Of a stretch of 64,000 nt of DNA, positions 60,785 to 64,000 are shown one piece after another (position 1 is the stretch's first letter; every line of letters begins with the position of its first letter). Position numbers and translations under genes: made by a program. This DNA is from Senegalimassilia faecalis. GTDB taxonomy: Bacteria; Actinomycetota; Coriobacteriia; Coriobacteriales; Eggerthellaceae. The stretch lies in NCBI RefSeq assembly GCF_004135645.1, contig NZ_SDPW01000001.1:1240001-1304000 (forward strand), read 5' to 3'. The notes beneath the pieces were generated by a model that was given only the letters and a program-made list of their open reading frames with translations, was not told the origin of the DNA and made no database searches.

Positions 60785-62665
60785 ATGAAGATGAAGACGG
60801 GGCCGGGTTTGGACGTGCATATCACAAAAAGAACAGCGCTTTTGTTGCTGCTCGACATCGTTGCTACGTATATTTCGTATTGGCTTGCTTCCATCCTCAC
60901 GAACGTGAAGGGTGAAGTGTTCGTCAACAACGAGATTTACTTCGTTCTTGGTATTCTGGCATGCATCAATGTGCTGGTGCTTGCTGCATTTCGCTTGTAC
61001 AACAACCTCTGGGAATACGCCAGCATTGACGAGGTCGTTCAGATCGTCGGGGCAACGGTGCTTGGCACCCTTGGCGGTGCCGCGTTCCTGTGGATTATCG
61101 GCACGCGGCTTCCCATCAGGGTGTTTGTCGTATCGTGCTTTTTGCTGATTTTCTTCATGGGCGGCATGCGGTTTATATTCCGTTATATGCGCCAAAAGGG
61201 GCGCGCCTTCGTGTCGTCGCAGCGCACGTGCGATCGTCCTCGTACGCTTGTTGTCGGCGCGGGCGAAACGGGTTCCTTGGCAATCGGACGCATGGCGTCG
61301 AAAGACCCGCTGATGCCCGGTATTCCCATCATCGCAACGGATGATGATCCCGCAAAGCGTGGTCAGCGCATTCACGGCGTCAAGGTTGGCGGGTCAACCA
61401 AAGACATCGTTGATTTGGTCGATCGCTACGACATCCAGCAAATCGTCGTTGCCATTCCGTCGTCTACGCCTGAAGAGCGCAAGCGCATTTACGGCGAATG
61501 CACGAAAACCGATTGCCGTTTGCGCACGCTTCCGAACGTACGCGCCCTGTCCCTTGACGAAATCGGCGACGTTAGCCTGCGCGATGTTGACGTTGCAGAC
61601 CTGCTTGGTCGCGAGGAAATCGTTTTGAACACGCGTGCGGTTTCGGGCTATATCGCGGGGGAAACGGTGCTTGTCACCGGTGGCGGCGGCTCTATTGGCA
61701 GTGAACTGTGCCGGCAGCTTTGCACGGTTGCGCCTGCGCGCATCATCATTTTCGACATCTACGAGAACGATGCCTACATGCTGCGCAACGAGTTGCTTTC
61801 CGAATACAGCGACATCGAAATCATCATCGAAATCGGCAACGTGTGTGACATCGATCGCGTAAACGAGGTATTTGCGAAGTATCGTCCCGGCGCGGTGTTC
61901 CATGCGGCCGCCCACAAGCACGTTCCGCTTATGGAGCATTGTCCCCGAGAAGCAGTGCACAACAATGTTTTCGGTACGCTTAACGTTGTTCGCGCCGCCG
62001 ATGCATACGGTGCAGCTCGATTCATCTTCATCTCCACCGACAAAGCGGTGAATCCCACCAGCGTCATGGGCGCAACGAAGCGCATGGGCGAGATGGTCGT
62101 TCAGTACTATGCCCATTCTTCGAAAACCATCTTCACGGCCGTCCGGTTCGGCAACGTACTTGGCTCGAACGGCAGCGTCATCCCCGTATTCCAGCGGCAG
62201 ATCGCTGCGGGTGGCCCTGTTACCGTTACGCATCCCGATATCGAGCGCTTCTTCATGACCATCCCCGAAGCGTCGCGTCTTGTCATCCAGGCGGGAGGCA
62301 TGGCTCGCGGGGGCGAAATCTTCATTCTCGATATGGGCGAGCCCGTGAAGATCGTTGATTTGGCAAAAGGTTTGATTCAGTTGCAAGGTCTCATGCCTGA
62401 CGTCGACATCAAAATCGAGTTTACGGGCTTGCGCGAAGGTGAGAAGATGTACGAGGAACTGCTCATGGACGAGGAGAGCACGCTTCCTACTGATAACCAG
62501 TCCATCATGATTTCAACGGGGCAGGAAATCAGCTACGATCAGGTTGCCGCAAAGCTCGATGAGCTTGAGAACGCATTATCAGCAACCGATGAGGAAGCGA
62601 TTCGCATGCTCGAACAGGCGGTCCCAACGTATCATTACACCTCGAACGGGAAGGGTATCGTATGA
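60785..62665 (+). CDS. membrane-bound nucleoside-diphosphate-sugar 4,6-dehydratase (PglF/WbpM/CapD-like)
   Basis: The protein has four membrane helices (about residues 12-125), a first Rossmann-like domain (TLVVGAGETGSLAIGRM) and a C-terminal short-chain dehydrogenase domain. The latter shows VLVTGGGGSIGSELCRQL, HAAAHKHVPLMEHCP and STDKAVNPTSVMGATKRMGE, where the family's usual Tyr of YxxxK is Met, as in the C6-dehydratase subgroup. It would make 4-keto-6-deoxy UDP-GlcNAc for surface glycans or glycosylation. An ATG at 60785 is used; TTG at 60782 is possible. It overlaps argC by 4 nt. Confidence 0.9.
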   Translation: MKMKTGPGLDVHITKRTALLLLLDIVATYISYWLASILTNVKGEVFVNNEIYFVLGILACINVLVLAAFRLYNNLWEYASIDEVVQIVGATVLGTLGGAAFLWIIGTRLPIRVFVVSCFLLIFFMGGMRFIFRYMRQKGRAFVSSQRTCDRPRTLVVGAGETGSLAIGRMASKDPLMPGIPIIATDDDPAKRGQRIHGVKVGGSTKDIVDLVDRYDIQQIVVAIPSSTPEERKRIYGECTKTDCRLRTLPNVRALSLDEIGDVSLRDVDVADLLGREEIVLNTRAVSGYIAGETVLVTGGGGSIGSELCRQLCTVAPARIIIFDIYENDAYMLRNELLSEYSDIEIIIEIGNVCDIDRVNEVFAKYRPGAVFHAAAHKHVPLMEHCPREAVHNNVFGTLNVVRAADAYGAARFIFISTDKAVNPTSVMGATKRMGEMVVQYYAHSSKTIFTAVRFGNVLGSNGSVIPVFQRQIAAGGPVTVTHPDIERFFMTIPEASRLVIQAGGMARGGEIFILDMGEPVKIVDLAKGLIQLQGLMPDVDIKIEFTGLREGEKMYEELLMDEESTLPTDNQSIMISTGQEISYDQVAAKLDELENALSATDEEAIRMLEQAVPTYHYTSNGKGIV

Positions 62666-63726
62666 GCATCAAATGCGGCATTGTGGGAGCGGCGGGCTTC
62701 GCCGGCGTCGAACTGATTCGCGTGGCGCTTCGGCACCCTGAGTTCGAGTTGGTTGCGGTAACTTCTAACGAACTGGCAGGAACGCCTGTTGCGAAGGAGT
62801 ACCCGGGCTTTACGGGCGCAACGGATTTGGTGTTCGCGAAACACGACGATCCCGCAATCGATGAGTGCGACCTCGTGTTTCTTGCTGTTCCTCATACGGC
62901 GGCAATGGCAATGGCCCCGAAAATCGTCAACCGCGGCGGCGTGGTGGTCGATATCTCGGCAGACTTTCGCTTGAAAGACCCCGCGGTTTACGAGCAATGG
63001 TACAAAGTCCCTCATACGCAAACCGAACTTCTGAAACGCGCAGCATTTGGCTTGCCTGAGCTGTTCCCCGATGATCTTGCGCGCGCGGCGCAGGAAAGGG
63101 CGCAGGGTAAAGGCGCTCTGGTCGGTTGCGCTGGCTGCTATCCTACGGCAACGTCGCTTGCCGCCGCTCCTGCGGTGCGCATGGGCCTTGTTGCCGACAA
63201 CGCGCCGGTTGTGGTTGATGCAATCTCTGGCGTCACGGGTGCTGGCAAAAAGGCAACGGCACGCACTCATTTTTGCTTTGCCGATGAAAACCTTGAAGCA
63301 TACGGCGTTGCCACGCATCGCCATACGCCGGAAATCGAGCAAATCCTGGGCATTCCCGGTAGGCTGGTGTTTACGCCGCATCTGGCTCCGCTGAACAGGG
63401 GCCTGCTCTCAACGGTCAATCTGCCCCTTGCGGCCGATGCAACTCGAGATGCCCAAGAAATCATCGAGCAGTATAAGCGCTATTACCAGGACAGCACTTT
63501 TGTCACGGTGCTCGATAAGGGCGTTATGCCGAAAACGTCGTCGGTCGTGGGCACGAATTGCGCCCATATCGGCTTGGCCGTCAATGAGCGCGTAGGAATG
63601 CTTATTGCCGTCGGTGCAATCGATAATCTGGGCAAAGGCGCGGCAGATCAAGCCGTTCAGTGCGCCAACATCGTTTGGGGATTGCCCGAAAACCTTGGCC
63701 TTGATACAGTGGCAGTTCCGGTGTAG
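62662..63726 (+). CDS. argC: N-acetyl-gamma-glutamyl-phosphate reductase
   Basis: ArgC (354 residues) is the third enzyme of arginine synthesis. The NADP motif is GIVGAAGFAGVELIRVAL, the catalytic Cys lies in LVGCAGCYPTATSLA, and GVTGAGKKATARTHF and MPKTSSVVGTNCAHI are conserved. It starts with ATGA overlap with the preceding dehydratase gene, an unusual neighbour. argJ follows 46 nt later, the standard order. Confidence 0.97.
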   Translation: MSIKCGIVGAAGFAGVELIRVALRHPEFELVAVTSNELAGTPVAKEYPGFTGATDLVFAKHDDPAIDECDLVFLAVPHTAAMAMAPKIVNRGGVVVDISADFRLKDPAVYEQWYKVPHTQTELLKRAAFGLPELFPDDLARAAQERAQGKGALVGCAGCYPTATSLAAAPAVRMGLVADNAPVVVDAISGVTGAGKKATARTHFCFADENLEAYGVATHRHTPEIEQILGIPGRLVFTPHLAPLNRGLLSTVNLPLAADATRDAQEIIEQYKRYYQDSTFVTVLDKGVMPKTSSVVGTNCAHIGLAVNERVGMLIAVGAIDNLGKGAADQAVQCANIVWGLPENLGLDTVAVPV

Positions 63727-63772
63727 GGGATTTATTGTTGCGGGGCTTTAGGCTCCGGGAGAGAAGCGCATC

Positions 63773-64000
63773 ATGACGAATTCCGTTCCCTCTTCAGGTT
63801 CCGAAGCGGATGTCGCGCCATTAGGAAACGCAAGTACGGCCGAGCGCTATGCCGACTTGCCGTTTCTCCCGAATGGCGGAGTGGCATCCGCAAAAGGGTT
63901 TAAGGCTTGTGGCATCCATGCAGGTTTCCGCGCTGATCCAAAGCGGTTGGATTTTGCGCTGGTTGCCGCAGACCAGCCGGCGGCATGCGCTGCCGTGTTC
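63773..64000 (+). CDS. argJ: glutamate N-acetyltransferase / N-acetylglutamate synthase, 5' part
   Basis: Only the first 76 codons lie in the window and the gene runs off the end. The segment LPNGGVASAKGFKACGIHAG and LDFALVAADQPAACAAVF match the N-terminus of ArgJ, which makes ornithine and recycles the acetyl group. A 30-residue Ser/Ala-rich extension precedes the conserved part. GGGAGAGAAGCGCATC precedes the ATG. It continues the arginine operon begun by argC. Confidence 0.93.
   Translation, partial: MTNSVPSSGSEADVAPLGNASTAERYADLPFLPNGGVASAKGFKACGIHAGFRADPKRLDFALVAADQPAACAAVF

Overview
The window looks like chromosomal DNA of an anaerobic, high-GC actinobacterium of the class Coriobacteriia, most likely family Eggerthellaceae (genus not determined). 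The clues are the actinobacterial translation genes with Ala/Glu/Lys-rich tails, two large membrane-bound LuxR-type regulators next to Tat-exported respiratory reductases, a DMSO-reductase-type molybdoenzyme, and a FrdA-like flavoprotein paired with a multiheme cytochrome.

Layout. 1-3.5 kb: end of the ribosomal/alpha operon (infA, rpmJ, rpsM, rpsK, rpsD, rpoA, rplQ). 3.6-9.7 kb: a lone EcfT-like gene, eno, leuS and a SanA/YdcF-like gene. 10-23 kb: two respiratory islands, each led by a divergent LuxR membrane regulator. One has a FrdA-like flavoprotein and a cytochrome c. The other has DmsABC, a TorD-like chaperone and a second DmsC-like anchor. 23-27.2 kb: an MFS exporter fused to CBS domains, then a graveyard of broken genes (Crp tail, DmsB-like, DmsC-like, HAD). 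27.6-31.5 kb: a T-box leader followed by a complete ECF importer, probably for tryptophan. 31.7-36.4 kb: macrodomain hydrolase, HtrA protease and a TcyP-like cystine symporter. 36.5-45.6 kb: pyrH-frr-uppS-cdsA-dxr-rseP-ispG-proS, joining nucleotide metabolism, ribosome recycling, isoprenoid and lipid-carrier synthesis, and tRNA charging. 45.7-52.2 kb: LysR/DMT pair, phasin-like plus UbiB kinase, zinc-ribbon membrane protein, GNAT, and a deletion-fused iron-uptake relic. 52.3-57.5 kb: T-box-controlled pheST and a SEC-C methionine aminopeptidase. 57.5-58.8 kb: an unrecognised Cys-rich gene pair. 58.8-64 kb: FKBP isomerase, glutamate-cysteine ligase, a nucleotide-sugar dehydratase, argC and the start of argJ.

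The most unusual material is intergenic. Three arrays are built of about 27-bp units on a near-exact 50-bp pitch, with the orientation reversing part-way; two of them lie at the 3' ends of the LuxR regulators. Two copies of a dispersed element share an invariant hairpin while their outer stems differ in sequence yet stay complementary, which suggests a conserved structure. A REP/REPIN-like family is also present. Several genes start within about 10 nt of a -10 box and are candidates for leaderless transcription. No tRNA, rRNA, CRISPR array, insertion sequence or prophage was recognised.
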